This document shows, one piece after another, positions 45,467 to 54,484 of a stretch of DNA of 64,000 nucleotides (position 1 is its first letter; every line of letters starts with the position of its first letter). Source of the DNA: Synergistaceae bacterium (GTDB lineage Bacteria; Synergistota; Synergistia; Synergistales; Aminobacteriaceae); contig JAFSKV010000018.1 of NCBI GenBank assembly GCA_017448795.1, positions 1 to 64,000 on the forward strand. Direction: 5' to 3'. The translations under genes and the position numbers were made by a program. The notes under the pieces are model-generated. The model worked only from the letters and a program-made list of their open reading frames with translations. It was not told where the DNA came from and ran no database searches.

Positions 45467-46363
45467 GTGAAGATAGGATTTATCGGACTCGGAATAATGG
45501 GCAAGCCTATGGCCAAGAATCTCATCAAGGCCGGCCATGAGCTGACGGTGTTCAACAGGAGCAGGGCGGCGGTTGATGACGTTGTGGCGTTATCGCAGGG
45601 GAAGGCAAAAGCGGCGGACAAGGCTTCGGACGTGGCTAAGGGTGCGGAGCTTGTGCTTACGATGCTGCCTAACTCGCCACACGTGAAGAGCGTCATGCTT
45701 GAGGACGGGAAAGTCGCTGACTTCATGGAGAAGGGCGCGGTGTTTGTCGACATGTCCAGCATCAACCCAATCGCAAGCCGTGAAATCGCCGACGCTCTCG
45801 CCAAGAAGGGAATCGAGATGCTAGACGCTCCAGTCTCAGGCGGTGAACCGAAAGCCATTGACGGGACATTGAGCTTCATGGTCGGGGGAAAGCCGGAAGT
45901 CTTCGAGAAATGCAAGCCGGTGCTTGAGGCTATGGGGTCAAGCGTTGTGCTTTGCGGTGATGTCGGAGCGGGCAACGTAACCAAGCTGTGCAACCAGTCC
46001 ATCGTGGCAATCAACATCGCGGCCTTGAGCGAGGCATTGATGCTCGGCAAGAAGGCAGGGGTCGACCCGGAGAAAATCTTCCAGGCCATCAAGGGCGGGC
46101 TCGCAGGCTCAACGGTCATGAACGCGAAAGCTCCCATGATCATGGACAGGAATTTCAAGCCCGGCTTCAGGATTGACCTTCACATCAAGGACCTCACCAA
46201 CGTGATGGACGCGGCTAAATCAGTCGACAGCCCCATACCCTTGACGGTTCAGGTGTTCGAGATGATGAAGATACTTCATGCTGACGGTTGCGGACAGAAT
46301 GACCACAGCGCAATCGCCAAGGTGTACGAGAAGATGGCCAACACGGAGATTGTACGCGGGTAA
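45467..46363 (+). CDS. garR: 2-hydroxy-3-oxopropionate (tartronate semialdehyde) reductase
   Basis: NAD(P)-dependent beta-hydroxyacid dehydrogenase, 298 residues. The Rossmann motif GFIGLGIMGKPMAKNL, the substrate motif DAPVSGGEPKAIDGTLSFMVGG and the catalytic-lysine segment NVTKLCNQSIVAINIAAL are present. In aldarate catabolism it reduces tartronate semialdehyde to glycerate; its neighbour garD supports this. The start is GTG at 45467 after AAAGGAGG. Other beta-hydroxyacid substrates (for example hydroxyisobutyrate) are possible. Confidence 0.9.
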   Translation: MKIGFIGLGIMGKPMAKNLIKAGHELTVFNRSRAAVDDVVALSQGKAKAADKASDVAKGAELVLTMLPNSPHVKSVMLEDGKVADFMEKGAVFVDMSSINPIASREIADALAKKGIEMLDAPVSGGEPKAIDGTLSFMVGGKPEVFEKCKPVLEAMGSSVVLCGDVGAGNVTKLCNQSIVAINIAALSEALMLGKKAGVDPEKIFQAIKGGLAGSTVMNAKAPMIMDRNFKPGFRIDLHIKDLTNVMDAAKSVDSPIPLTVQVFEMMKILHADGCGQNDHSAIAKVYEKMANTEIVRG

Positions 46364-46411
46364 CTGGTAGAATACAGTCATCCACAAAAAATTTCAGAGG
46401 AGGGGAAAACT

Positions 46412-47923
46412 TTGCGTGATTACGTGAAACTCACTGAGCGCGACAATGTGGCAGTAGTTACGCACGACGCGGCTAAAGGCACTGAGATTATGCCCGGCCT
46501 AGTCTTGCTTGACGACATTCCGCAGGCGCACAAGTTCGCACTAGTCGACATTCCCAAAGACGGCGAAATCATACGTTACGGCGTTGTTCTGGGCTACGCA
46601 CTTGACCCGATAAAGCGCGGCGCATGGATCAACGAACACATGTTACGGCTTCCAGTCTCGCCTTCTGTCGACAACATGCCATGGGGTACGAACATCCGCA
46701 AGGACTTGCCTGTTGCCCCCCGCAAAACCTTCATGGGCTACAGGAGCGCGGACGGATTTTACGCGGGAACCCGGAACATTCTCGGCATCCAGACGACGGT
46801 GCAGTGCGTTCAAGGTGTGCTGAATGTGGCTGTCGAGAGGATAAAACGCGAGATTCTGCCCAAGTACCCGAATGTTGATGACGTTGTGGCGGTCAACCAT
46901 GCTTACGGGTGCGGGGTGGCAATCAACGCTCCGTTCGCCAAATTCCCGATTCGTGCATTGCGCAACATTGCGAGGCATCCCAATTTCGGCGGGCAGCTCA
47001 TGGTCGTATCACTCGGCTGTGAGAAGCTGACGGTTGACATGCTTGTTGACCCTGAGAACAACACGCCCGACAACGTGATTGTGCTTCAGGACTGCAAGGG
47101 CTATGACGCTATGATGAACGCGATTCTGGGCATGGCCGAGAAGAAACTTCAGGTTCTCGACAAGAGAAGGCGCGAGGAATTGCCGCTGTCAGAACTGCTC
47201 GTGGGTATGCAGTGCGGTGGAAGCGACGCGTTTTCGGGAGTGTCAGCGAATCCCAGTGCGGGCTATGCGGCGGATATGCTCGTCCAGGCGGGTGCTACCG
47301 TTATGTTTAGCGAAGTTACGGAAGTCCGGGACGGCGTTCACTTCATCGCGGAACGTTGTGTGAGTGAGGAAGTCAGGAACAAGCTGGCGGACGAAATGCG
47401 CTGGTATGACGCGTATCTTGATGCCGGCCATGTGGACAGGAGCGCGAACCCAGCGCCGGGCAACAAGAAGGGCGGTCTCAGCAACATAGTCGAGAAAGCA
47501 ATGGGCTCAATCGCGAAATCAGGAACGAGTCCGATTGTCGAGGTCTTGTCGCCTGCGGAGCGTCCCACGAAGCACGGAATGATTTACGCGGCCACCCCTG
47601 CCAGTGATATGGTGTGCGGGCCGTGCCAGCTTGCGAGCGGTATCGGGCTTCAGGTGTTCATGACCGGGCGCGGGACTCCTTACGGCCTTGCGGCGGTGCC
47701 TGTCATCAAGGTATGTTCCCGCAACGAGATGAAGGCGCAGTGGGAGGACGTAATCGACATCAGCGCGGGAGCTGTTGTTACCGGCGAGAAGACGATCCAG
47801 GAGGTCGGGACTGAGCTGTTCAACTTCATCCTTGACGTTGCCAGTGGGACGAAGAAGCCCTACACGGAGCAGTACGGCCTGCACAACTTCCTGTGCATCT
47901 TCAACCCCGCCCCCATAACGTAG
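46412..47923 (+). CDS. garD: Galactarate dehydratase-like enzyme (GarD/UxaA superfamily)
   Basis: A 503-residue dehydratase: an N-terminal SAF domain (about 1-90) and the galactarate/altronate dehydratase core (about 100-500, SADGFYAGTRNILGIQTTVQC, VNHAYGCGVA, LVGMQCGGSDAFSGVSANPS). GarD turns galactarate into 5-dehydro-4-deoxyglucarate; UxaA relatives act on altronate. The full-length single chain and the garR neighbour favour an aldarate substrate. The start is TTG at 46412, with GAGGAGGGG upstream. The matching aldolase (garL) is not in the operon. Confidence 0.9.
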   Translation: MRDYVKLTERDNVAVVTHDAAKGTEIMPGLVLLDDIPQAHKFALVDIPKDGEIIRYGVVLGYALDPIKRGAWINEHMLRLPVSPSVDNMPWGTNIRKDLPVAPRKTFMGYRSADGFYAGTRNILGIQTTVQCVQGVLNVAVERIKREILPKYPNVDDVVAVNHAYGCGVAINAPFAKFPIRALRNIARHPNFGGQLMVVSLGCEKLTVDMLVDPENNTPDNVIVLQDCKGYDAMMNAILGMAEKKLQVLDKRRREELPLSELLVGMQCGGSDAFSGVSANPSAGYAADMLVQAGATVMFSEVTEVRDGVHFIAERCVSEEVRNKLADEMRWYDAYLDAGHVDRSANPAPGNKKGGLSNIVEKAMGSIAKSGTSPIVEVLSPAERPTKHGMIYAATPASDMVCGPCQLASGIGLQVFMTGRGTPYGLAAVPVIKVCSRNEMKAQWEDVIDISAGAVVTGEKTIQEVGTELFNFILDVASGTKKPYTEQYGLHNFLCIFNPAPIT

Positions 47924-47936
47924 GGCGTGAATGTGT

Positions 47937-47961
47937 CCCCCTTGCTGTGATGGTGAGGGGG
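47937..47961 (+). terminator. Hairpin after garD
   Basis: CCCCCTTGC pairs with GTGAGGGGG around a seven-base loop. The following CAAATCTTC is only a weak T tract, so termination may be partial. It closes the TRAP-garD operon. Confidence 0.5.
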
Positions 47962-47987
47962 CAAATCTTCAGCTGGAGGATTGATTG

Positions 47988-48905
47988 ATGTTACTGAACA
48001 GCCGTTATGTGCTTCTCAAGTTCATGAAGAACGTTTACGCGGACAGTTTTCTTGACGGCAATATCTACATGAACACGCTTCATTATTTCTGGAACGAGTA
48101 CAAGATGCTTGCTCCCCTCGCAATGAAGAAAGCCTGCATGAAAGCTCACACAAGCTCTGCCCCTGAAGAAATCCTTATCCCAATAGAAAGCGAAATGCCA
48201 GAGTGTCAGGAAGATATTTTAGAGGGGGCAATTGGTGAAGCCAGCATTAAAGATGAGGGCTTGAAGAAGCACCTGCTTTCTGACATGATTATAAGGTCAT
48301 CAGGCTACCAGTACTGCAATGTGGCGTGTTTCATGAAGCTGAAATATGAGGTCAAAGGCAACCACATACATTATGACCCCCCTTATATGGACGGATTCGG
48401 CGGCTCTGTAGTAATCATTGACGATGAGCGCGAACTGCTCAGAAGGATTGACTCATCCGTCAAGAAGCTCGGCTATAAATATCTCTGCGGTGAAGTGGAG
48501 TACAAGAACCCCAAACTTGACGGCAAACTCAGCGAAATATCAGAGCGGCATCACTTGTTGCTTCAGTCAGACGAAGAAGTAGAAATCATGAGCCTCCGTC
48601 CCGGTGAAATGCGCGACTGTTTCACGAAAGCAAAGAAGTATGCTCACCAGCAGGAATGGAGAATTGCGCTTTACCGCGGTGTCCAAGATACACGTGCATA
48701 CATGCTCAAGGCAGGCAGCTTGAGAGGCATTGCGCATTGTGTGAGAGCTGATGAGCTTGTGGATGAGCTGGACAACATGTTCTTGAAGGGGAGAATCGCT
48801 CCGGGGCTTGCGGGTTATCACGGGAACGTAAGCAGGCAGGAGATGAGAGAGCTTTTTCATGAGCTGGGAGGCCATAAAGCCAAGTTTTTCATGATAGCGG
48901 GATAA
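47988..48905 (+). CDS. Unknown protein, DUF2971-like features
   Basis: A 305-residue soluble protein. I do not recognise it with confidence. The order of features, an N-terminal FLDGNIYMNTLHYFW block, a central beta-rich part and a late KYAHQQEWRIALYRG block, resembles scattered bacterial proteins near DUF2971 that are often found in accessory or defence islands. ATG at 47988 has GGAGG 8 bases upstream; the TTG one codon earlier is not needed. It has no operon partner and is bounded by hairpins on both sides. Confidence 0.75.
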   Translation: MLLNSRYVLLKFMKNVYADSFLDGNIYMNTLHYFWNEYKMLAPLAMKKACMKAHTSSAPEEILIPIESEMPECQEDILEGAIGEASIKDEGLKKHLLSDMIIRSSGYQYCNVACFMKLKYEVKGNHIHYDPPYMDGFGGSVVIIDDERELLRRIDSSVKKLGYKYLCGEVEYKNPKLDGKLSEISERHHLLLQSDEEVEIMSLRPGEMRDCFTKAKKYAHQQEWRIALYRGVQDTRAYMLKAGSLRGIAHCVRADELVDELDNMFLKGRIAPGLAGYHGNVSRQEMRELFHELGGHKAKFFMIAG

Positions 48906-48911
48906 AATTTG

Positions 48912-48937
48912 TCCCCTCCCATATTCCAGAGAGGGGA
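48912..48937. terminator. Bidirectional hairpin between convergent genes
   Basis: TCCCCTC pairs with GAGGGGA around a 12-base loop. T-rich flanks are weak on the plus strand and better on the minus strand (CAAATTTT), where it would end the amidase gene. Confidence 0.5.
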
Positions 48938-48977
48938 TATTCCGTTCACGTGTGAGACTCTAACGCTGACTTGCCGA

Positions 48978-50171
48978 CTAATCCAGCTTGAAGTCGTAAT
49001 GCTTCGTGTAATCCTCCTGAATGTTCAGCCTTAGTGTCCTGTTCGCGAAATCGTAGACCGCTGTGTGCCACGTCTGCCAGAAATTATTGGGCTGAATGCT
49101 CCTGTCGTGCAGCTTGTAGGTGTCAATGCTGTACTGGATGACTGACTTGAAATCCATCGGTGCGTTCGCGATTGTCAGATTCCCTCCAGTGAACTCCGTG
49201 TACCAGAACGGATTTGTGTCAGCTTCATACGACTGTGTATACTTCACGCGCTCCATCAGGTGAGACATTCCTTCAGCGGATTTCCCGCCCTCCGCGTAAT
49301 GCTCCTTCAGGATTGCGTAACGCTCAACTCCGCAGGCACTAGGTGTGAGAATCGGGAAGCCCTCGTAGACTTTTCCCGCAACTGTCTGGCCTGTCTGAGC
49401 TATATGCTTTGCGTAAGGAGTGTTCGGCGCGTAGTTGACGTAGAAGTTAGTCATGATGTTGTCCGTGTCGTTTCTTGCGACAAGCTCGCCGTCAATGCAC
49501 TCAATGATGTACGTCTCCTTCTCGTCAGACAGCATCCAGTGAAGCCCCCATGAGCCGTAACCGCCGTAGATGTCCATGTCCTTGAGCAACTCCACGCCAT
49601 GAGCGGCAGATTTTGCGTGATCGAGAACGTAGCGGACTACTGAGACAGCATGAATGCGGGGCTTGCCGTAATTTGTCGAGAGCAGAGTCGCGAAGTCCAA
49701 GTCAACGGCAGGGGCAACGTTGCAGTTCATGGCCACACCGTTTTCGTTGATGCCGTCAAATGTCAGGTTGGGCATTGCGAGCAGCTCAGCTTCCGAAACT
49801 TTGTCGACCTGACCGGATTTCAGCGTGAGAATTGCGGCCATCCCTATGCTTGCGTAACGTCTGCCAGCGGGGCTTCCGTCATCTTTTGCGGCTACCTTGA
49901 TGACAAATTCCGGGACATCGGCGTAATCAAGATCCAGATTTCGGCCGTAGAAGTTCCCGTTGCGGACAGCAGAACACGCGAAGCCAGTCTTGACCTGTTC
50001 GCCCGTCGTGAGGTCTGGAACGTAGTCGGTGTACTCCATGTAGTACAGGTAATCGGCCAGCTTTTTGGGGGCTGTGAAGGGGGATGCCTGCGCCGAAACT
50101 GCCAGCATGAGGACAAGAAGCAGCGCGGACATAACAACATGAGCGCGGGATTTTGGTTTGTGCCACGTCAT
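48978..50171 (-). CDS. Secreted linear amide C-N hydrolase (choloylglycine hydrolase family)
   Basis: A 397-residue exported Ntn-hydrolase. A signal peptide (about 1-29) and a short propeptide precede Cys66 in KTGFACSAV, the expected N-terminal nucleophile, followed by the family motif YGRNLDLDY and later ITENGV-like INENGVAMN and NYAPNTPYAK. Relatives include penicillin V acylase and bile salt hydrolase. The periplasmic location argues against the classic cytoplasmic bile salt hydrolase, and the substrate is unknown. AGGAGG lies 13 bases before the ATG. Confidence 0.88.
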   Translation of the reverse strand: MTWHKPKSRAHVVMSALLLVLMLAVSAQASPFTAPKKLADYLYYMEYTDYVPDLTTGEQVKTGFACSAVRNGNFYGRNLDLDYADVPEFVIKVAAKDDGSPAGRRYASIGMAAILTLKSGQVDKVSEAELLAMPNLTFDGINENGVAMNCNVAPAVDLDFATLLSTNYGKPRIHAVSVVRYVLDHAKSAAHGVELLKDMDIYGGYGSWGLHWMLSDEKETYIIECIDGELVARNDTDNIMTNFYVNYAPNTPYAKHIAQTGQTVAGKVYEGFPILTPSACGVERYAILKEHYAEGGKSAEGMSHLMERVKYTQSYEADTNPFWYTEFTGGNLTIANAPMDFKSVIQYSIDTYKLHDRSIQPNNFWQTWHTAVYDFANRTLRLNIQEDYTKHYDFKLD

Positions 50172-50207
50172 AGTAACAATAATTCCTCCTATGTTAGGAT
50201 TTCCTAC

Positions 50208-50236
50208 ACTTTAATTCTGTTCCACAGGAAAATCAA
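50208..50236 (-). promoter_or_regulatory. Candidate promoter of the secreted amidase gene
   Basis: On the minus strand TTGATT (50236-50231), a 17-base spacer and TAAAGT (50213-50208), 37 bases before the ATG. Confidence 0.45.
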
Positions 50237-50263
50237 GCGGGTTAAGTTGACAAGCCGGAACAC

Positions 50264-50680
50264 TCACCGCCTGCGGGACTCTAGCCAGTCCTCCAGGATT
50301 ATCACCGCCGCTACTTTGTCGACACTCTTCCTGCGCTTCCTGCGTGACGTGTCAGCCTCAATCATCGCCCTCTGCGCTATCACCGTCGTGAACCTCTCAT
50401 CCCACATCACTAACTCGATGCCCGGATAATCCGCCCTCAGTCCGTCAACGATTGCTGAGACTCTCCCGGCCGCCTCGCTTGGTTTGCCGTCAGTCCTCAG
50501 AGGGAGTCCCACGACTACAACAGCAGGGTCATACTTCCTGACAGCCTCGCCGAAATCCTCCCGCCAAGTCCCAGCGTTCCAGACACCCAAGCCCTGAGCG
50601 ACAATCCGGGACGGATCAGACACAGCAGCACCAATCCTCACCGTCCCAATGTCAAGAGCAATAACCCGGCCGCTAGCCAT
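50264..50680 (-). CDS. ruvX: Holliday junction resolvase-like protein RuvX/YqgF
   Basis: RNase H-fold protein, 138 residues, linked to pre-16S rRNA processing and possibly to junction resolution. Motifs: IALDIGTVRIGAAVSD, VVVGLPLRTDGKPS and MWDERFTTVIAQ with the conserved acidic residues. It overlaps alaS by 8 bases; alaS-ruvX is a common pair. Confidence 0.94.
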   Translation of the reverse strand: MASGRVIALDIGTVRIGAAVSDPSRIVAQGLGVWNAGTWREDFGEAVRKYDPAVVVVGLPLRTDGKPSEAAGRVSAIVDGLRADYPGIELVMWDERFTTVIAQRAMIEADTSRRKRRKSVDKVAAVIILEDWLESRRR

Positions 50681-53312
50681 TAACCTGCGACTTCACGAGC
50701 TCACGAATCCGGGTCAGAGCCTCAGAAAGTTTCGCGCCATTCTTCCCGCCGCCTTGAGCGAGATTCTTGCGTCCCCCTCCTTTTCCGCCGAGAATAGCGC
50801 AGGCTTCCTTCACCAGAGTCCCGGCATTCACTCCCATGTTCACAGCTTTGTCATCGGCCATGACTGCGAGCTGGCACGACTCATCCTCACTGCTGACCGA
50901 CGCAAGCACAACGATATTCGCTTCAGGTCTCGCCCTTGCCTTGTCGCCAATATCACGGAGCATGTTGGCCGGAATGTCAGGGAATCTCCCTACCTGCAGC
51001 AACACACCGTTCACATCCTCACGCTCAAGGAAGCTCTCTGAGTTGTCGAGAAGCTCGCGCAACTTCGCCGCCTGAATCTGGGACTTCATGGCCTTCAAGT
51101 CGTCAACAAGAGCCTTAGCCCTGTCAGCAAGTCCGTCCTCATCCGTCGACAGCAGGGCGGTCATCGAGTTACGGAGCGCAAAGAGCTTCTGCATGATGGC
51201 AAGCACATTCATTCCTGTTGTCGCTAGGATTCTTCTTGTGCCTGACCCTATGCTTTCCTCGCGGAGAATCTTGAAGCTCCCGATGTCCCCTGTCCGTGAG
51301 ACGTGAAGCCCCCCGCAAAGCTCCATCGAGAATCCCGGAACGTCAACAACCCTCACAATGTCGCCGTATTTCTCATCAAAGAGCGCTTTTGCCCCAAGCG
51401 ACTGGGCTTCGTCCTTCGTGTGCTCGGTGATGTCGACGGGGATGTTGGCGAGGATTTGAGTGTTGACGATGCGCTCGGCCTCGGCAATCTCACTGTCTGT
51501 CACCGCTGAGTGATGGGTGAAGTCGAACCTGAGAATGTCGGGCGTAACGAGTGAGCCTGCCTGCCTGACATGACGGCCCAATACCCGCCCCAGTGCCTCG
51601 TGAAGCAAGTGTGTAGCCGTGTGGTTGCGGCGGATTGCGGAGCGTCTCTCATCGTCAGCAAAAGACATCACTTCATCCCCGACGCTGACAGTCCCGGGGG
51701 TCTCAAGCCTGACTGTGTGGACTGTGATTTTGCCGTGGGGTACTGTGTTGAAGACGGTCAATGTGAGGCCGTTGACCTTCATCGTGCCTGTGTCGCCGAC
51801 TTCCCCGCCCCTCTCAGCGTAGAACGGAGTCGTGTCGAGGACAACCTCAAATTCGCCCGCGCCTGTTACGGAGTCAACTCTGCCTTCTGGTGTGATGAGT
51901 GCTACTATCTTTCCGCTGTCTGCTGACTTGGTGTAGCCAGTGAAGGTAGTTGCGCCTGTCTCGTTCTCGATCTCAAGGTAGACATCCCCGGTGAGCGCGC
52001 TCTTCTTCTGCTTGCTTGAGGCTCTTGCGCGTTCTCTCTGTGCGTTCATGGCCGAAGTGAAGCCCGCCTCATCCAACGTGAAGCCGAGTTCCCCCGCCAT
52101 TTCCCGCGTGAGCTCAGGGGGGAAACCGTAAGTGTCATACAGCGTGAAGATGACATCTCCGGGAATTTCGGTGATGCCCTGCGATTTCAGGCGGGCTGTC
52201 TCGCTGTCGAAAAGCTCCGTGCCCTGTCGCAGCGTCTTGCCGAATTTCTCCTCCTCAAGCGAGATTATCTGCTCGATTACGGGACGCTGTGTAATGAGTT
52301 CGCGGTAAGGGTCGCCCATAATCTCAATCAGGATGGGCATGTACTCATTCAGGAACAGCCCCTCAAAGCCTAAGAGCCGTCCGAATCTCACAGCCCTTCT
52401 CAGGAGTCGGCGCAACACATAGCCCGGCCCGTCGTTCGAGGGAAGCACCCCGTCAGCAAGCATGAAGGCAACGCTCCTCACGTGGTCGGCAATGACTCTG
52501 ACGGCCATGTCATCACGCGGATTATTCCCGTAAGTTATCCCGGCTTTCTTGCAGGTGTGAGCGATTAACGGCGTGAAAAGGTCGGTCTCGTAGTCGGTAT
52601 CAACACCCTGAACAACGCTCGCGAGCCTCTCAAGCCCCATGCCTGTATCAATGTTCTTGTGAGGCAGCAGGGGAAGGCTTCCGTCTTTCTGGCGGTCGAA
52701 CTGTGTGAACACGAGATTCCATATCTCCATGTACCTGTCGCAGTCGCACCCAACCCCGCATGTAGGCTTTCCGCATGAATACTTCTCGCCGCGGTCATAG
52801 TAGATTTCACTGCACGGCCCGCAAGGCCCGGTATCTCCCATGAACCAATAATTGTCGTCCTGCCCGAAACGGTAAATCTTGCTCTCAGGGAGGAATTTCC
52901 GCCACGCATTGAAGGCTTCTTCATCATCAAGATAGATTGTCGCGTAGAGCCTCTCAGGTTCAAGCCCGACCCTCTCAGTGAGGAACTCCCACGCCCAAGA
53001 AATAGCCTCGTTCTTGAAGTAGCTTCCCCACGTGAAATTTCCCAGCATCTCGAAGAACGTGTGATGCCTCGCAGTCCTGCCGACGTTCTCGATGTCGTTT
53101 GTCCTCACACATTTCTGGCTGGTTACGACGCGGGGGTATTCGGGGGACTTTATGCCCAAGTAATACGGCTTGAGGGGAACCATCCCGGCAATCGTGAAGA
53201 GCAATGACGGGTCTTCAGGGACAAGGGAAAAACTTTGCAGGTGCTTCGAGCCTTTTTCCTCCCAGAACTTGATGAACATTTCGCGGAGTTCTGACGCTTT
53301 ACGGTACTGCAT
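50673..53312 (-). CDS. alaS: Alanine--tRNA ligase
   Basis: Charges tRNA-Ala; full length at 879 residues. The class II catalytic core (FWEEKGSKHLQSFSLVPEDPSLLFT...) is followed by the helical tRNA domain, the editing domain with zinc-binding HTATHLLH and CGGLHV (HxxxH and CxxxH), and a C-terminal coiled-coil/DHHA1 domain (GKGGGRKNLAQGG). It starts 3 bases after the slipin gene ends. Confidence 0.97.
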   Translation of the reverse strand: MQYRKASELREMFIKFWEEKGSKHLQSFSLVPEDPSLLFTIAGMVPLKPYYLGIKSPEYPRVVTSQKCVRTNDIENVGRTARHHTFFEMLGNFTWGSYFKNEAISWAWEFLTERVGLEPERLYATIYLDDEEAFNAWRKFLPESKIYRFGQDDNYWFMGDTGPCGPCSEIYYDRGEKYSCGKPTCGVGCDCDRYMEIWNLVFTQFDRQKDGSLPLLPHKNIDTGMGLERLASVVQGVDTDYETDLFTPLIAHTCKKAGITYGNNPRDDMAVRVIADHVRSVAFMLADGVLPSNDGPGYVLRRLLRRAVRFGRLLGFEGLFLNEYMPILIEIMGDPYRELITQRPVIEQIISLEEEKFGKTLRQGTELFDSETARLKSQGITEIPGDVIFTLYDTYGFPPELTREMAGELGFTLDEAGFTSAMNAQRERARASSKQKKSALTGDVYLEIENETGATTFTGYTKSADSGKIVALITPEGRVDSVTGAGEFEVVLDTTPFYAERGGEVGDTGTMKVNGLTLTVFNTVPHGKITVHTVRLETPGTVSVGDEVMSFADDERRSAIRRNHTATHLLHEALGRVLGRHVRQAGSLVTPDILRFDFTHHSAVTDSEIAEAERIVNTQILANIPVDITEHTKDEAQSLGAKALFDEKYGDIVRVVDVPGFSMELCGGLHVSRTGDIGSFKILREESIGSGTRRILATTGMNVLAIMQKLFALRNSMTALLSTDEDGLADRAKALVDDLKAMKSQIQAAKLRELLDNSESFLEREDVNGVLLQVGRFPDIPANMLRDIGDKARARPEANIVVLASVSSEDESCQLAVMADDKAVNMGVNAGTLVKEACAILGGKGGGRKNLAQGGGKNGAKLSEALTRIRELVKSQVNG

Positions 53313-53315
53313 GGA

Positions 53316-54113
53316 TTAGGCCTCCTTGTGAGTCAGCTTGTCGATGAACGGCTGAATCAGGTCAACAGGAATCGGGAAGAATGTTGTTGTGTTGCGCTCG
53401 CCGGAAATCTCCCGGATTGTCTGAAGGTAACGGAGCTGAAGTGTTACGGGTGATGACTCCATCTTGTGGGCAGCCTCTGAGAGTTTTTCCGCCGCCTGCA
53501 ATTCTCCTTCCGCCGCAATGATTTTCGCACGGCGTTCACGTTCTGCTTCTGCCTGACGCGCCATAGCCCGCTTCATTCCTTCGGGCAGCTCAAGCTCCTT
53601 CACCTCGACAGCGCTCACCTTGATTCCCCACGGGTCTGTGCGCTCATCGATGATGTTCTGCAGCTCCTGGTTGATCTTCTCGCGTGAGGACAATACTTCG
53701 TCAAGCTCAACAGCTCCCACAACCGAGCGGAGAGTCGTCTGTGCTAACTGGCTCGTGGCTACAATGTAATTCTCAACCTCGACAACACTTTTCGCCGGGT
53801 CAAGTACGCGGAAATACACGACGGCGTTCACCTTGATTGCGACGTTGTCCTTCGTGATTACTTCCTGAACTGGGACATCAAGCGTGAGTATTCTCAGGTC
53901 AACCGTAACAGAGCGGTCAATGAACGGGACAATGAAGACGATTCCGGGTCCGCGACTCCCTACAAGCCTTCCCAGCCTGAACAGGACTATGCGCCTGTAC
54001 TCAGGGATGACCTTGACGGCTGACGAAACCACAAGCAGGAGGATGAATCCTGCCACCATGATGCTGCCCAAGCTGGAAAAAATTGTGCCTATGTCTCTTG
54101 CGTCGATTACCAT
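53316..54113 (-). CDS. Slipin/stomatin family membrane protein
   Basis: A 265-residue SPFH protein: one N-terminal membrane segment ([19 protein letters not shown]), the SPFH domain (about 35-185, [28 protein letters not shown]) and a helical C-terminal part ([21 protein letters not shown]). Such proteins organise membrane microdomains and usually sit beside an NfeD-type protease; no nfeD gene is seen here. It lies in the dnaJ-acpS-slipin-alaS-ruvX run. Confidence 0.92.
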   Translation of the reverse strand: MVIDARDIGTIFSSLGSIMVAGFILLLVVSSAVKVIPEYRRIVLFRLGRLVGSRGPGIVFIVPFIDRSVTVDLRILTLDVPVQEVITKDNVAIKVNAVVYFRVLDPAKSVVEVENYIVATSQLAQTTLRSVVGAVELDEVLSSREKINQELQNIIDERTDPWGIKVSAVEVKELELPEGMKRAMARQAEAERERRAKIIAAEGELQAAEKLSEAAHKMESSPVTLQLRYLQTIREISGERNTTTFFPIPVDLIQPFIDKLTHKEA

Positions 54114-54118
54114 TGTGA

Positions 54119-54484
54119 TTATTCTCCTTCCTTGTCGATTACCACCATTGCGACGGCGTAATCTTTCTCGTGTGATATTGATACGAAAATTTTTGCTGAC
54201 TGAAGCGCGAGCCCGCCCGTGAGCCTGATGCTTGGGACACCGTCCGTGTGTACCAGTGAGAACTCCCGCCCGAACATGACGGTGTAGACTGACTTCCCCG
54301 ACGCTTTGCAGAAGGCCTCCCTTGCCGCAAACGCACCCGCATAGCTCTCGTAACGCCTTTCACCCTTTGACTCGCAGTACGAGATTTCTTCCGGGCTGAA
54401 TATCTCATCCCTGAAATGCCGGGACCGCAAAGCCTTCCTCATCCTGTCTACGCTGCACAAGTCAACGCCTATTCCTGAAACCAT
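54119..54484 (-). CDS. acpS: Holo-[acyl-carrier-protein] synthase
   Basis: Transfers the 4'-phosphopantetheine arm from CoA to acyl carrier protein. Its 121 residues carry [21 protein letters not shown] and [14 protein letters not shown], with the metal-binding Asp and Glu. The start overlaps the dnaJ end by 16 bases. Confidence 0.93.
   Translation of the reverse strand: MVSGIGVDLCSVDRMRKALRSRHFRDEIFSPEEISYCESKGERRYESYAGAFAAREAFCKASGKSVYTVMFGREFSLVHTDGVPSIRLTGGLALQSAKIFVSISHEKDYAVAMVVIDKEGE

Noticed and set aside
45223-46158. 311-codon minus-strand ORF opposite garR
   Set aside because: Antisense of garR; composition is not protein-like.
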